A stretch of 64,000 nucleotides of DNA from contig NZ_CP102850.1 of the NCBI RefSeq assembly GCF_024734075.1, forward strand, positions 1,674,001 through 1,738,000, read 5' to 3'. Position 1 is the stretch's first letter; every line of letters begins with the position of its first letter. The DNA is from Gordonia mangrovi (GTDB lineage: Bacteria > Actinomycetota > Actinomycetes > Mycobacteriales > Mycobacteriaceae). The notes under the pieces are model-generated. The model was not told where the DNA came from, searched no databases, and saw only the letters and a list, made by a program, of their open reading frames with translations. Shown here in pieces: positions 26,631 through 36,288 of this stretch. Position numbers and translations under genes: made by a program.

Positions 26631-28217
26631 TCAGTCGGTCAGTCGTTGTTGAGCGGCATATCGGGCCATCGCCTCGCGCTCGCCGGCGCGGTTCGGATAG
26701 CCGAACAGCACCACCAGAGCACCGAGTACGACGACGATGATGGCGGCACCGTAGGCGCGGGTATCGCCGTCCACGAAGGCATTCCGCGCGGCGGTGATGA
26801 TCTGATCGGCGTATTGGGGATAACGCGACGCGAGCACCTCGGCACTGGAGAACGACTTGGTCAGTGCGGCCTCGGTCTGCTCGGTGATCTGGTCTGCCTG
26901 CGGCGCCGACGCGATCGACTCCGAGAGTGACTTCGCGTAGCCCGCGGTGAGGATCGCACCCAGCAGCGACTGCATGATCGCGCCACCGAGATCGCGTTGC
27001 AGATCCGACATACTCGATGCCATGCCGGCACGCTGCACCGGAACCGAACCGGTGAGCGAGTGCGAGGCGGGAGTGCCGGCGAAACCCACACCGATACCGA
27101 TCAGCAGGTACGCGCCGATCACCGACCACAACGAGGTGCCCTCGTCCCAGGTGAGGAAGGCGACAACCAGTCCGGCCACGATGAACACGTAGCCGAGCAG
27201 CAGTGTGAACCGCGAGCCCATGGACTCGACCAGCCTGGCCGACAACGGCGCCACCACCACCATCGCCAGGGCGGCCGGGATGACCATGGAGCCGGCCTCG
27301 AGGGTGGAGTAGCCGAGCACGTTCTGCAGGAACTGCTGCCCGACGAACATCGCACCCATCAGGGTGCCGAAGATGATGATGCCACCGACCGCGGCCACCC
27401 AGAAGGTGCGCCGCCGCGCGATCCGCAGATCGAACAGCGGCACCCGGACCCGAAGTTGGCGGATCACGAATGCGACGGCCGCGAGCAGCGCGATCGCGGT
27501 GAGGACGAGGACGGCCGTGCCCTTGTCGCCCAGCGGCGCGAAGTTGAGTGCGAGCACCGTCGCGCCGACCAACACGATGGACAGGATGCCACCGATGTTG
27601 TCAACGGTGGCGGCGTCGTCGCCGTTGTCCTGCGGGACCAGGAACCAGGCGCCGATCAATGCGATCGCGGCCAGTGGCAGGGTGACCAGAAAGACCGCGT
27701 TCCACTCGAAGGCCTCCAGCAGTGCGCCCGAGAGCACCGGGCCAGAGGCCGAGATCGCGGCACCGAACGCCGACCACGCCGCGATGGCCTTGGTCCGCTT
27801 GGACCCCGACCACAGCGCGGTGATGACCGCCAGTGTGGTGGGGAAGGCCAGGCCGGCGGAGATGCCGCCGACCACCCGGGCGCCGAACAGCACCTCGGCG
27901 GACGGCGCGAACCCGGCCACCAGAGACGCCGGAATCGACAACGACATGCCGAACACGAGCATGCGTTTGCGGCCGTACCGGTCGCCGAGAGCACCGAAAT
28001 AGAGCACCGAGGCAGCCAGCCCCAGCGAGTAGCCGACGGCGATGAGGTTGAGCTGGGTCGAACTGGCGTCCAGAGACTCGCCGATGTCCGGGAGCGCCAC
28101 ATTCGCGACCGCGAGATTGATGTTCGCGACCCCCGCGACGAGGATCAGAGCCGTCAGGACGATCGCCGCGCGCGCGGGCGCGACACCGTCATCGCTGGTG
28201 GAAACGGGTGCCGTCAC
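26631..28217 (-). CDS. DHA2-type MFS transporter
   Basis: A 528-residue MFS protein with about 14 helices. Motif A is FGALGDRYGRKRMLVFGM after TM2, and AAISASGPVLSGALLEAFEW in TM5 is the exporter-type motif C. A 90-residue loop (KSLSESIASAPQADQITEQTEAAL...) lies before the last helix. It is most like drug or metabolite efflux pumps. It is divergent from the DUF389 gene, with 183 bp between. Confidence 0.86.
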   Translation of the reverse strand: MTAPVSTSDDGVAPARAAIVLTALILVAGVANINLAVANVALPDIGESLDASSTQLNLIAVGYSLGLAASVLYFGALGDRYGRKRMLVFGMSLSIPASLVAGFAPSAEVLFGARVVGGISAGLAFPTTLAVITALWSGSKRTKAIAAWSAFGAAISASGPVLSGALLEAFEWNAVFLVTLPLAAIALIGAWFLVPQDNGDDAATVDNIGGILSIVLVGATVLALNFAPLGDKGTAVLVLTAIALLAAVAFVIRQLRVRVPLFDLRIARRRTFWVAAVGGIIIFGTLMGAMFVGQQFLQNVLGYSTLEAGSMVIPAALAMVVVAPLSARLVESMGSRFTLLLGYVFIVAGLVVAFLTWDEGTSLWSVIGAYLLIGIGVGFAGTPASHSLTGSVPVQRAGMASSMSDLQRDLGGAIMQSLLGAILTAGYAKSLSESIASAPQADQITEQTEAALTKSFSSAEVLASRYPQYADQIITAARNAFVDGDTRAYGAAIIVVVLGALVVLFGYPNRAGEREAMARYAAQQRLTD

Positions 28218-28351
28218 GCGTCGAGCGTACGACGTCGGACGTCAGCCGACATCCCTGTGCGGGAAATCGCAGTGCCGGAGTCACATCCAGGCGACATTCC
28301 GCGTGGAGGCGAGACTCCACCGCAGCTGCGGATCTAAGATCTCCCACCAAA

Positions 28352-28376
28352 GACACACCCGTGCCCGGGTGGTGTC
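28352..28376 (+). promoter_or_regulatory. Leader hairpin before the DUF389 gene
   Basis: GACACACCC (28352-28360) pairs with GGGTGGTGTC (28367-28376) with one bulge. It sits 24 bases before the GTG start and just before the ribosome site, so it could affect translation. The role is not known. Confidence 0.35.
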
Positions 28377-28400
28377 GTCGAGAAGAAAGGCGCCGCAGCG

Positions 28401-29399
28401 GTGCTCACCCTCATCCCCGATTCTCAACGTCGCACTCTCGACGAACTCCTCGAGCGACTCGATTTTTCGGTCGGCGAACGACTTTCGAAGCAGTCCGCGT
28501 TCTGGATCATGCTCACCCTGTCCGGGGTCATCGCTGTCGCCGGGATCGTCGCCGACAGCACTGCCACCGTGATCGGCGCGATGATCGTCGCACCGCTGTC
28601 CACCCCGATCCTGGGGGTCGGGCTCGGGATCGTGACCGCGCGTGGGCGACTCATCCTGTCCAGCGTCACCTACGTCCTCATCGGGGTGGTGCTGGTCACC
28701 GCTCTGGGTGTGGTGATGTCACAGCTGCTACCCAATCCGACCAGTGTCCTATCCAATTCTCAGGTCCTCGGCCGCACCTCCCCGACCCTGGTGGACCTCC
28801 TGGCGGCCATCGCCACGGGCTTGGTGGGCGCTATCGCCATCACCCGTCGCGACGTCGGCGACGTCCTGCCCGGGGTGGCCATCGCCATCTCGTTGGTGCC
28901 GCCGCTGGGTGTCGTCGGCGTCTGCCTTGGCTCGGGCGCCCCCTCGCTCGCACTGGGCGCATTCGTGCTGTTCGCGTCGAACGTGGTCGCGATGATCATC
29001 ACCGCCACGATCGTGATGACCATCGGCCGCTATGGACGGGAGGCCGCCGAGCTGGCGGTGCAGGCGGGTGCGGGTCCGCAGCGGCCCCGCGCACGCGCGT
29101 ATGTGGTACTGGCGATCGCGCTCGTGGTGGTCGCGATCCCGATGGTCGCCAACTCGCTCTCGTCGCTCTGGACGCGGCAGGTATCGACCGCCACCGACCA
29201 GTGGCTGGCCGAAGCCGGATACGACTCCGCCGAGGTGACCGACGTGTCGTGGAGTGGGGATTCGGTGACGGTGAGTGTGCTGGCGCCGCAAGAACTGCCG
29301 CCGATCGAGGACCTGCAGAACACCGTCGACGACCTGGTGCCGTGGAACCCGGACGTCGTCGTCGTGCACACCGTCGGCGGACGATTGTCGCCCGAGTGA
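28401..29399 (+). CDS. DUF389 membrane protein
   Basis: A 332-residue integral membrane protein. The DUF389 core is clear: ATVIGAMIVAPLSTPILGVGLGI, then DLLAAIATGLVGAIA, then PGVAIAISLVPPLGVVGV. A soluble domain of about 90 residues follows the last helix. The GTG start has GAAAGG ten bases upstream. A hairpin at 28352-28376 lies in the 5' leader. Function is unknown; proteins with this domain occur in all domains of life. Confidence 0.86.
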   Translation: MLTLIPDSQRRTLDELLERLDFSVGERLSKQSAFWIMLTLSGVIAVAGIVADSTATVIGAMIVAPLSTPILGVGLGIVTARGRLILSSVTYVLIGVVLVTALGVVMSQLLPNPTSVLSNSQVLGRTSPTLVDLLAAIATGLVGAIAITRRDVGDVLPGVAIAISLVPPLGVVGVCLGSGAPSLALGAFVLFASNVVAMIITATIVMTIGRYGREAAELAVQAGAGPQRPRARAYVVLAIALVVVAIPMVANSLSSLWTRQVSTATDQWLAEAGYDSAEVTDVSWSGDSVTVSVLAPQELPPIEDLQNTVDDLVPWNPDVVVVHTVGGRLSPE

Positions 29400-29526
29400 A
29401 TGTTTGCCTGTCGTCCACTTCGCGGACAGCCCAGTGACCGCGCTGCGATGGTAAAGATGCGGATTGCCGGTGGTGCAGCGAGCACCGCGCACCGGTGACA
29501 TCCATCGAAATGAAGAGGTGATCTCC

Positions 29527-31425
29527 GTGGGGAGCCCCCGTGAGGCCAGTCAAGCAGTGGCGGCCGCGAACTCGGACGCGCGCACGACGTTGCCGTTCGG
29601 CGACACCCGCGATGTCGACGCCGCGGCGCGGGGTCTCGTCGCCAGGCTCGAACCCGCGGTGATCTCCGACGCCGAGGGCAGCACCGTCTGGGACTGCGAC
29701 GAGTTCGGCTTTCTCGGCGAGGAGTGCCCACCCACGGCCAATCCCAGCTTGTGGCGACAGTCGGGTCTGGTGGCGCAGCAGGGACTGTTCGAGATCGCCA
29801 ACCGCATCTACCAGTTGCGCGGTCTGGACCTGTCGAACATGACGATCGTGGAGGGCGACGACGGCGTCATCGTCATCGACCCGCTGATCTCGGCCGAGAC
29901 CGCCGCGGCAGGCCTGCAACTCTACCGGGAGCATCGGGGTGATCGTCCGGTCACGGCGGTCATCTACACGCATTCGCATATCGACCACTTCGGGGGCGTG
30001 AAAGGTGTCACGACCCAGGAGGCAGTCGACGCCGGCGAGTGCGTGATCGTGGCACCGGTCGGCATGGTCGAGCACGCCGTCGCCGAGAACGTCTATGCCG
30101 GAACGGCCATGGGACGTAGGGCGGCCTACATGTACGGTGCCGCGCTGCCGCGCGGACCCCGGGGCGCCGTGGGAGCCGGCCTCGGACAGTCGACGTCGAC
30201 CGGAACCGCGACCCTGATCCTGCCGACACTCAACATCACCAGCACCGGCCAGACCGAGATCCTCGACGGTGTGACCGTCGAGTTCCAGATGACCCCGGGC
30301 ACCGAGGCACCTGCGGAGATGAATTTCTACTTTCCGCAGATGCGGGCACTGTGCATGGCGGAGAACGCCACTCACACTCTGCACAACCTGCTCACGCTGC
30401 GCGGCGCACTCGTTCGCGACCCCCATGTGTGGGCGCGGTACCTCACCGAGGCCATCACCATGTTCGCCGACCGGTCCGACGTGTTGTTCGCCTCACATCA
30501 TTGGCCGACCTGGGGCACCGAGGAGCTCACCGAGTTCCTGTCGCTACAGCGAGACCTGTACGGATACTTACACGATCAGACACTGCGGCAGTTGAACCAA
30601 GGCCGAACAGGATTGGAGATCGCCGAGGACATCGCGCTGCCGCCGGCGCTCGAGAATGCCTGGCACACCCACGGTTACTACGGCTCGGTGAGCCACAACG
30701 TGAAGGCGATCTACCAGCGCTACATGGGCTGGTTCGACGGCAATCCCGCGCATCTGTGGGAGCATCCGCCGGAGGAATCGGCGCAGCGCCACGTCGAGTT
30801 CATGGGCGGCGTAGACGAGGCCATCACCAAGGCACGCAAGACCTTTGACGATGGCGACTTCCGTTGGACGGCCACCGTGCTGAACTACGTGATCTTTGCC
30901 GATCCGGACAACGACGAGGCCAAACAACTGCAGGCCGACACCTTCGAGCAGCTCGGTTACGGTGCGGAGAACGGAACCTGGCGCAATTTCTACTTGATGG
31001 GCGCCTACGAGTTGCGCAATGGACCCGTCGGCACGCCCACCACGACGGCGTCGGTCGACATCGCCAATGCGATGTCGGTCGACCAGCTGTTCGACGCTGT
31101 CAGCCTCCGCGTCGACGGCCCGGCGTGCTGGGACGCGCACATCGTCGTCGACTGGATCCTCGCCGGACTCGACCGTCGCCATCGCACCGAACTGCGCAAC
31201 GGGCTACTGGTCCACTTCGACGTACCGCTCGACTCGGGCGACCAAACCGACGTGACGTTCACCCTCAGCAAGTCGACGCTGATGGGAATTCTGCTGGGTG
31301 GCCTCGACCTCGACGATGCGATCAAGGTGCGGTCGGCGACCGTCGAGGGCGACCTCGACCGGTTCCGGGAGCTGGTCGGTTACCTGGACGCGCCCGACCC
31401 GGACTTCGCGATCGTCACCCCCTGA
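29527..31425 (+). CDS. Alkyl sulfatase (SdsA1-like)
   Basis: A 632-residue metallo-beta-lactamase-fold alkyl sulfatase that hydrolyses alkyl sulfate esters such as SDS. The binuclear zinc motif THSHIDHFGG is at about residues 148-157, and downstream ligand segments include MAENATHTLHN and FASHHWPTWG. A helical dimerisation domain follows (YYGSVSHNVKAIYQRYMGWFDGNPAHLW), then a C-terminal SCP2-like domain. The GTG at 29527 is chosen because GAAGAGG sits 8 bases upstream. No signal peptide is visible, so it is probably cytoplasmic. Confidence 0.92.
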   Translation: MGSPREASQAVAAANSDARTTLPFGDTRDVDAAARGLVARLEPAVISDAEGSTVWDCDEFGFLGEECPPTANPSLWRQSGLVAQQGLFEIANRIYQLRGLDLSNMTIVEGDDGVIVIDPLISAETAAAGLQLYREHRGDRPVTAVIYTHSHIDHFGGVKGVTTQEAVDAGECVIVAPVGMVEHAVAENVYAGTAMGRRAAYMYGAALPRGPRGAVGAGLGQSTSTGTATLILPTLNITSTGQTEILDGVTVEFQMTPGTEAPAEMNFYFPQMRALCMAENATHTLHNLLTLRGALVRDPHVWARYLTEAITMFADRSDVLFASHHWPTWGTEELTEFLSLQRDLYGYLHDQTLRQLNQGRTGLEIAEDIALPPALENAWHTHGYYGSVSHNVKAIYQRYMGWFDGNPAHLWEHPPEESAQRHVEFMGGVDEAITKARKTFDDGDFRWTATVLNYVIFADPDNDEAKQLQADTFEQLGYGAENGTWRNFYLMGAYELRNGPVGTPTTTASVDIANAMSVDQLFDAVSLRVDGPACWDAHIVVDWILAGLDRRHRTELRNGLLVHFDVPLDSGDQTDVTFTLSKSTLMGILLGGLDLDDAIKVRSATVEGDLDRFRELVGYLDAPDPDFAIVTP

Positions 31426-31445
31426 TCGCGTGAGGGCGCGAAACA

Positions 31446-32099
31446 CTAACCGAGCCCGGCGATTCCCTTGCCGATCAACGCGGTACCGATGACGAGGATC
31501 AGCGTGGCCATCACGGCCGAGTTGTTGGCCTGTAGCCAGTCCTTCAGCCGATCGAGGGGATCGCGCAGCCGTTCCGCGGCGATTTGATACGCGACGACGG
31601 GCACCACGACGGTCGTCGCCGCGAGACTCGTGAAGATCACCACCAGCGCCACAACGGAGCCCGCGTCCAGCGATGCGGAGCCGATCGTGACACCGGCCGA
31701 CGCGCACAGCACCAGGTTCTTCGGATTGACCGCCGCCAGTACGACTCCGAGGCCGGCTGCGGCAGGGGCATGCATCTCGTCGATCGCGGACATCCACTTC
31801 GGCTGCGCGCTCGCCGCGTGCCGGCCACGCCACGTCCGAATCCCGTAGAGGAGCAAAATGATTCCGAGGGCGGGTGTGATCCATCCGCTCGAGGGCGAAT
31901 CCTCGTCTCCCAGTGCACCGCCGACGAACACAAAGATCGTCGTGGCCGCCACGACTCCGACCAGCCAGCCGAGCGCGAAACCGACACTGGTGGCGCGCGC
32001 ATGCCGGCCGAGCAGCATCAGAATGACCCCGATGATCGGGATGGGCGAGATAGCCACGCCGACTGCGAGCGGTAACAACTCACCGAGTACAGATCCCAT
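31446..32099 (-). CDS. GAP-family (Sap-like) membrane protein
   Basis: A 217-residue protein with six predicted helices. The start LLPLAVGVAISPIPIIGVILMLLGRHAR and the middle AAGLGVVLAAVNPKNLVLCASAGVTIG are hallmarks of the GAP family, named for peptidoglycolipid-addressing proteins in mycobacteria, which belong to the LysE-type superfamily. It likely exports a lipid or small molecule, which is inference. It lies downstream of a tiny secreted-peptide gene on the same strand, 77 bp apart. Confidence 0.85.
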   Translation of the reverse strand: MGSVLGELLPLAVGVAISPIPIIGVILMLLGRHARATSVGFALGWLVGVVAATTIFVFVGGALGDEDSPSSGWITPALGIILLLYGIRTWRGRHAASAQPKWMSAIDEMHAPAAAGLGVVLAAVNPKNLVLCASAGVTIGSASLDAGSVVALVVIFTSLAATTVVVPVVAYQIAAERLRDPLDRLKDWLQANNSAVMATLILVIGTALIGKGIAGLG

Positions 32100-32176
32100 C
32101 CGATTCTCTCCCGTCCGGGCCGTGTCGGCGTCCTTGCGCGGCCGCGCGCGACGAGTTGGACCTCGTCAGGCCCGAT

Positions 32177-32359
32177 TCACAGGCAGATGCTCACCGTGGC
32201 CGGTCCGATCGGGATGTTGACGCAGATGCTCACCGAACCGAACACATTCGCGGCCTGGTGGGGTTCAGGTGTGGCCGCGGCTGCCGTCGGGACGGCCAGC
32301 AGCCCGATCCCGAATACGGCGGCCGCGGTCCCCGCGACTGCGGTCATTTTGCGCTTCAT
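32177..32359 (-). CDS. Tiny secreted peptide precursor
   Basis: A 60-residue precursor. The first 30 residues form a canonical Sec signal peptide (MKRKMTAV then a hydrophobic core, cleavage near PTAAA-ATPE). The mature peptide is about 31 residues and ends GSVSICVNIPIGPATVSICL, in which SIC-x9-SIC frames an IPIGP turn; the two cysteines could form a disulfide-closed hairpin. AGGGAG lies close to the ATG. Expression with the downstream GAP-family gene is possible. I do not know a function. Confidence 0.65.
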   Translation of the reverse strand: MKRKMTAVAGTAAAVFGIGLLAVPTAAAATPEPHQAANVFGSVSICVNIPIGPATVSICL

Positions 32360-32454
32360 CACAACTCCCTGGTGATCGTGTTGCCGGGAATCTTACCGGC
32401 AAGCCCACCACCGCTCATCCGGCCGACCAGCCCATCCTGTGCTTTCGTGTCCGG

Positions 32455-33858
32455 GTGAGCATCACCCACCTCGGTCAGATTTTCCACATCGCCGGACGGC
32501 CCGCTGCCTCCGGCGCCGATGCCGCGCTGGTCTGGTTGCCCGACGGCGCTCTGGTCATCGATGACGACGGGACCATCACCTACTGCGGGCCACGCGACGA
32601 CCGGCCGGCCGACATCACCGAGACGATCCGAGACCACGGCGACGCCTTCCTCATCCCCGGATTTGTCGACACCCACATCCACTTCCCGCAGACCTACTCG
32701 GTCGACGCATACGGCGGCGGCCAACTGCTGGAATGGCTGGACACCTGCATCTTCCCTGCCGAGGCCCGCCTCGCCGATCCGGAGTTCGCCGCCCGCATCG
32801 CCTGCGACTTCACCGCACGCCGCGTCGCCGTCGGCACCACCGCAGCGATGGTGTTCGGCTCCGCGTTCCCCCAGGCACAGGATGCGCTGTTCACCGAGAG
32901 CCAGCGTGCCGGGATGCGACTGGTCAGCGGACGCGGCATCCAGACTGTCGGCGGTGCGTCGGCCGCTGCGCTGCTCACCTCCGAACGTGACGCCGTCGAG
33001 CTCACCGCAGCCGAGATCGAGCGGTGGCACGGGGCGGACACCGGCTCGCCTGACACCGCTCTCCTCCACACCGCGATCGTGCCCCGGTTCGCTCTGTCGG
33101 TGACCACCGAGACGCTCGGCAACCTGGGCGAACTGTATGCCGAAGTCCGTGACCGTGGCGTATATGTGCACACCCATCTCAACGAGAACAACCGGCCGGG
33201 CGACGGCGAGATCGACACGGTCAAGAAGCTGTTCGGGGTCGAGTCCTACCTCGACACCTACGACGGGAAGTTCCTGCCGGGCAGCCGCGTCGGCGGCACG
33301 AGCCTGCTAGGTCGACGCACCATCATGGCCCACGCCGTGCACTGCACCGACACCGAGTTGCACCGGATGGCCGAGACGGGGACATCGATCGCGCATTGTC
33401 CGGTGTCCCAACTGTTCCTGGGCTCCGGCACCATGCCGTGGCGGCGCACCCTGGCCACCGGGATCACCGTCGCCGCGGGTAGTGATGTGGGAGCCGGCGA
33501 CGAATGGCTGATCTCACGCGTGCTGTCCGACGCGTTCAAGGTGCACCTCAGCGAGCCGGGCGATGCCGGGGTCGCGATTCATCCGGCCGAGATGTTGTTC
33601 ACCGGGACGCTCGCCGGCGCGCGGGCCCTGGACATGGAGGACCGCTTCGGCAACTTCGACGTCGGCAAGGAAGCCGACTTCCTGGTGATCGAACCCGGAC
33701 GGTGGCCACCGCTCGACGCGATTCTGTCGCAGGGCATTCGCGCCGACGATGCCGAGACTGCGCGCGACCAGACGTTGTTCGCCTTGTTGATGGGTCTGCG
33801 GGAGCCCGCCATCGCCGAGGTGTATGTGCGGGGTCGGCAGGTACAAGCTCCGGACTGA
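32455..33858 (+). CDS. guaD: Guanine deaminase
   Basis: A 467-residue amidohydrolase that deaminates guanine to xanthine in purine salvage. Zinc ligands are visible in GFVDTHIHFPQ (His74 and His76), HTHLNEN, HAVHCTD and GSDVGAG, and the guanine-deaminase marks ETGTSIAHCPVSQLFLGSG and FTSTL-like MLFTGTLAGARAL are present. The GTG at 32455 is the natural start (VSITHLGQIFHIAG); earlier reading lacks similarity. It is convergent with the ATP-grasp gene. Confidence 0.92.
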   Translation: MSITHLGQIFHIAGRPAASGADAALVWLPDGALVIDDDGTITYCGPRDDRPADITETIRDHGDAFLIPGFVDTHIHFPQTYSVDAYGGGQLLEWLDTCIFPAEARLADPEFAARIACDFTARRVAVGTTAAMVFGSAFPQAQDALFTESQRAGMRLVSGRGIQTVGGASAAALLTSERDAVELTAAEIERWHGADTGSPDTALLHTAIVPRFALSVTTETLGNLGELYAEVRDRGVYVHTHLNENNRPGDGEIDTVKKLFGVESYLDTYDGKFLPGSRVGGTSLLGRRTIMAHAVHCTDTELHRMAETGTSIAHCPVSQLFLGSGTMPWRRTLATGITVAAGSDVGAGDEWLISRVLSDAFKVHLSEPGDAGVAIHPAEMLFTGTLAGARALDMEDRFGNFDVGKEADFLVIEPGRWPPLDAILSQGIRADDAETARDQTLFALLMGLREPAIAEVYVRGRQVQAPD

Positions 33859-33886
33859 CAGCCCCTTGGCGGCTCTTCCCGATCGG

Positions 33887-35098
33887 TCACTCCGAGATGC
33901 GCAGCCCGTCCCACTCGTGGTCGTGCATGAAACCCTCGGCCAGACCGACCCGGTATTTCAGGCAGCTGCGGAGGATGCCGAGATAGGCGATGGGCAGCAT
34001 CCATGCGGGACGGTTGTCGCCGGGCGAGGTGATGACGTCGTGCGAATGCCGGAAGTCGCGGAGGAACTGCCGGAGGTTGTGATCGCCGCGGGAATCCCTG
34101 CGCCAGCCGTAGAGCAGCATGCCCAAGCCGATCATCTTGTCCACGTTCGGGTCCGGGGTGATCACGTCATCGTTGAATCCGAAGAACGCCCGGTCCACAC
34201 CGTCCTCCGGGGCGAACATCATGATTCCGCTGGTGGCCCGCGGATTGCATTCGATACAGAACAGGCCGCGGTGGGGATGCTCGATGAAGTCGAAACCCAC
34301 CTGCCCGGTGAAGTTCATGTCCCGCACGAACTCCGAAATCCAGTCGAAGATGCCGTCATGGCGCACCGAACGGAAGTTGAGACACGAACTCCCGCCGATG
34401 GCGTAGTCGACGGGGTAGGTGGCGTGGGCGTGGATGCGGCCGTCACGGACGATCGAATAGGTGCAGTACTGCTTACCCGAGATCCACTCCTGCGCGAGCC
34501 ACGGATTGAGCGGATCGTGATCGAGCCAATCAAGCGAATCCCCCGGCATCACCTTGTGTACCTGCTGCGATCCCCGCGAGTAGCACTCCTTGAGCGCGAA
34601 GGGGCCGGCGAAATCCAACTCGGCGACGTCCCGCGGTCCGCGTACCTGCGCGAACTTCATCGTCTGAAACTGTTTCGCGGCAAGTAGCTGCTGGAACTCG
34701 AACTTGTTGTGCAACCGATTCTCGGTGTCGAAATCGGAAAGGAACAGTTCACACTCGGGCGGGAAGACACCCCCCATCATCGAGAGAATGTCGGTTTCCT
34801 CGTGAATGGGGATCACCATGTCGATGTGTTCGTCGGCGACGATCTTCGCGAGGGCATGGCAGTAGGCGCGCGGTTCGAACTTCGGTGCCGGGACGCGATG
34901 GAACGAGGCGGTGGCGTGGGAAAACCGCGTGACCCCGATGGGAATGCTGTCCACGATGGTCACTCGATGGCCGGCCGCCGACAGCAGCCGAGCCAATTCC
35001 AGCGTGAGAAATGACCGACCGAAGGTGATCAGGACGCGTTTGCTGCCGGGAATGCCCACTGTCGTGAGTGTAGGGAGCCTACCGGTCGGCCCACTCAC
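33887..35098 (-). CDS. ATP-grasp domain enzyme
   Basis: A 403-residue ATP-grasp protein. The N-terminal dinucleotide-like part reads RVLITFGRSFLTLELARLLSAAGHRVTIVDS. The ATP-binding core holds FALKECYSRGSQQVHKV and the metal-binding end GFDFIEHPHRGLFCIECNPRATSG. Such enzymes ligate a carboxylate to an amine or thiol, but the substrate is not identifiable and no biosynthetic cluster surrounds it. The GTG at 35098 has no ribosome site, and a GTG at 35059 is an alternative start. Confidence 0.8.
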   Translation of the reverse strand: MSGPTGRLPTLTTVGIPGSKRVLITFGRSFLTLELARLLSAAGHRVTIVDSIPIGVTRFSHATASFHRVPAPKFEPRAYCHALAKIVADEHIDMVIPIHEETDILSMMGGVFPPECELFLSDFDTENRLHNKFEFQQLLAAKQFQTMKFAQVRGPRDVAELDFAGPFALKECYSRGSQQVHKVMPGDSLDWLDHDPLNPWLAQEWISGKQYCTYSIVRDGRIHAHATYPVDYAIGGSSCLNFRSVRHDGIFDWISEFVRDMNFTGQVGFDFIEHPHRGLFCIECNPRATSGIMMFAPEDGVDRAFFGFNDDVITPDPNVDKMIGLGMLLYGWRRDSRGDHNLRQFLRDFRHSHDVITSPGDNRPAWMLPIAYLGILRSCLKYRVGLAEGFMHDHEWDGLRISE

Positions 35099-35204
35099 CG
35101 GCGTCGGTCAACGGATGGAAAAGGAATAGTCGAGCCCACCGAAGACGTTGCACAATCTTGACGTGTGTCCGGATCAGCCGTGACGGTGCGAGGGAGGTTG
35201 TGGG

Positions 35205-36209
35205 ATGTTCATGATCGGCGTCATCGCTGCCTGCCTCGCAGCGATCGCCTACGGCATGTCCACCGTGTTGCGGGCCCTGGGTGCCCGACGTGTCGCGATG
35301 ACGGCGCGTGCGGAGGGCGTCGAGGCGAAACACACCAACGCGGCCGGTGGGCCGTCGCTGCGATCAACCACCTCCACCTTCCTCGATCCGGCATTCATCC
35401 TCGGCACGATGATGGTGGTCGTCGGCTTCGCCGGCGGCGCACTCGCCGCCCGCTTCCTGCCACTGTTCCTGTCCCAGACAATCGTCTCGGCGAACCTCGT
35501 GGTCACAGCGCTGCTGGGCACGATCATGCTCAACATCGCGCTGCACACGCGCGACTGGATCGCGATCTGGCTCGTCGTCCTGTCGCTGTGTCTCCTCGGG
35601 ATGTCAGCCGAACACCACACCGGCGGCGGCGAGAGCGCCGTCTTCCACTGGGAGTTGTTCGTCGCCACCCTCGGTCTGTGCGCGATCGCGTTGTTCTGCG
35701 TCTATCGGCTCGGCAAACACGCCGCGATCGTCGGCGGCGCGACCGCCGGACTGCTGTTCGGGGTGATCGCGATCGCCGTGCGCATCCTCGACGGTGTCGA
35801 TCCCTTCGACCCCGTCGCCCTGATCATCGATCCGGCCGCCTGGACCATCGCCGTCGCGGGTGCGGTCGGATTCTTTGTACAGACCGTTGCGTTGCAGATC
35901 GGTGCGGTCAACGGGGTGACCGCGGTACTGGTGGTCGGCGAGACGGCCGGCCCCAGCCTGGTGGGCGTGCTGTTCCTCAATGACAACGCCAAACCCGGTC
36001 TCGGCTGGCTGGCGATCGTCGGTTTCGTCGGCGCCGTGGTGGGTGCGGTTCTGGTCGCCTGGTACGGCTCGGGCGATCCCGACCATTTCGGCGAGGCCCC
36101 GCCGCAGAAGGGCGGCTGGCGGCGCGGACGCGAGGACGCGTCGACACCGCAGCGCAGCGAATTCGACACCGACGACATCGACGCACCCCCACCCGGCAGC
36201 ACCTCGTAG
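35205..36209 (+). CDS. DMT/EamA-like membrane protein
   Basis: A 334-residue protein with about nine helices and two related halves, as in drug/metabolite-type transporters. The N-terminus MFMIGVIAACLAAIAYGMSTVLRALGARR and the C-terminal helix pair GVTAVLVVGETAGPSLVGVLF resemble actinobacterial DMT-like proteins. The last 60 residues are hydrophilic and disordered. GGGAGG lies about 10 bases before the ATG. The substrate is unknown. Confidence 0.75.
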   Translation: MFMIGVIAACLAAIAYGMSTVLRALGARRVAMTARAEGVEAKHTNAAGGPSLRSTTSTFLDPAFILGTMMVVVGFAGGALAARFLPLFLSQTIVSANLVVTALLGTIMLNIALHTRDWIAIWLVVLSLCLLGMSAEHHTGGGESAVFHWELFVATLGLCAIALFCVYRLGKHAAIVGGATAGLLFGVIAIAVRILDGVDPFDPVALIIDPAAWTIAVAGAVGFFVQTVALQIGAVNGVTAVLVVGETAGPSLVGVLFLNDNAKPGLGWLAIVGFVGAVVGAVLVAWYGSGDPDHFGEAPPQKGGWRRGREDASTPQRSEFDTDDIDAPPPGSTS

Positions 36210-36215
36210 TCGGAA

Positions 36216-36286
36216 GTTCTGGCCGCACCTGCAGTGTCCGGCCGCACCTCCAGTTCCAAGCCGGAACCCGGAACTGCGGCCAGAAC
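36216..36286. terminator. Bidirectional terminator, copy A of a dispersed hairpin repeat
   Basis: GTTCTGGCCGCA (36216-36227) pairs perfectly with TGCGGCCAGAAC (36275-36286). Inside, CAGTTCC (36251-36257) pairs with GGAACTG (36270-36276) as an alternative or nested stem. It separates the convergent DMT-like and SCO6745-type genes. A related copy occurs at 62395-62460. Confidence 0.75.
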
Positions 36287-36288
36287 CT

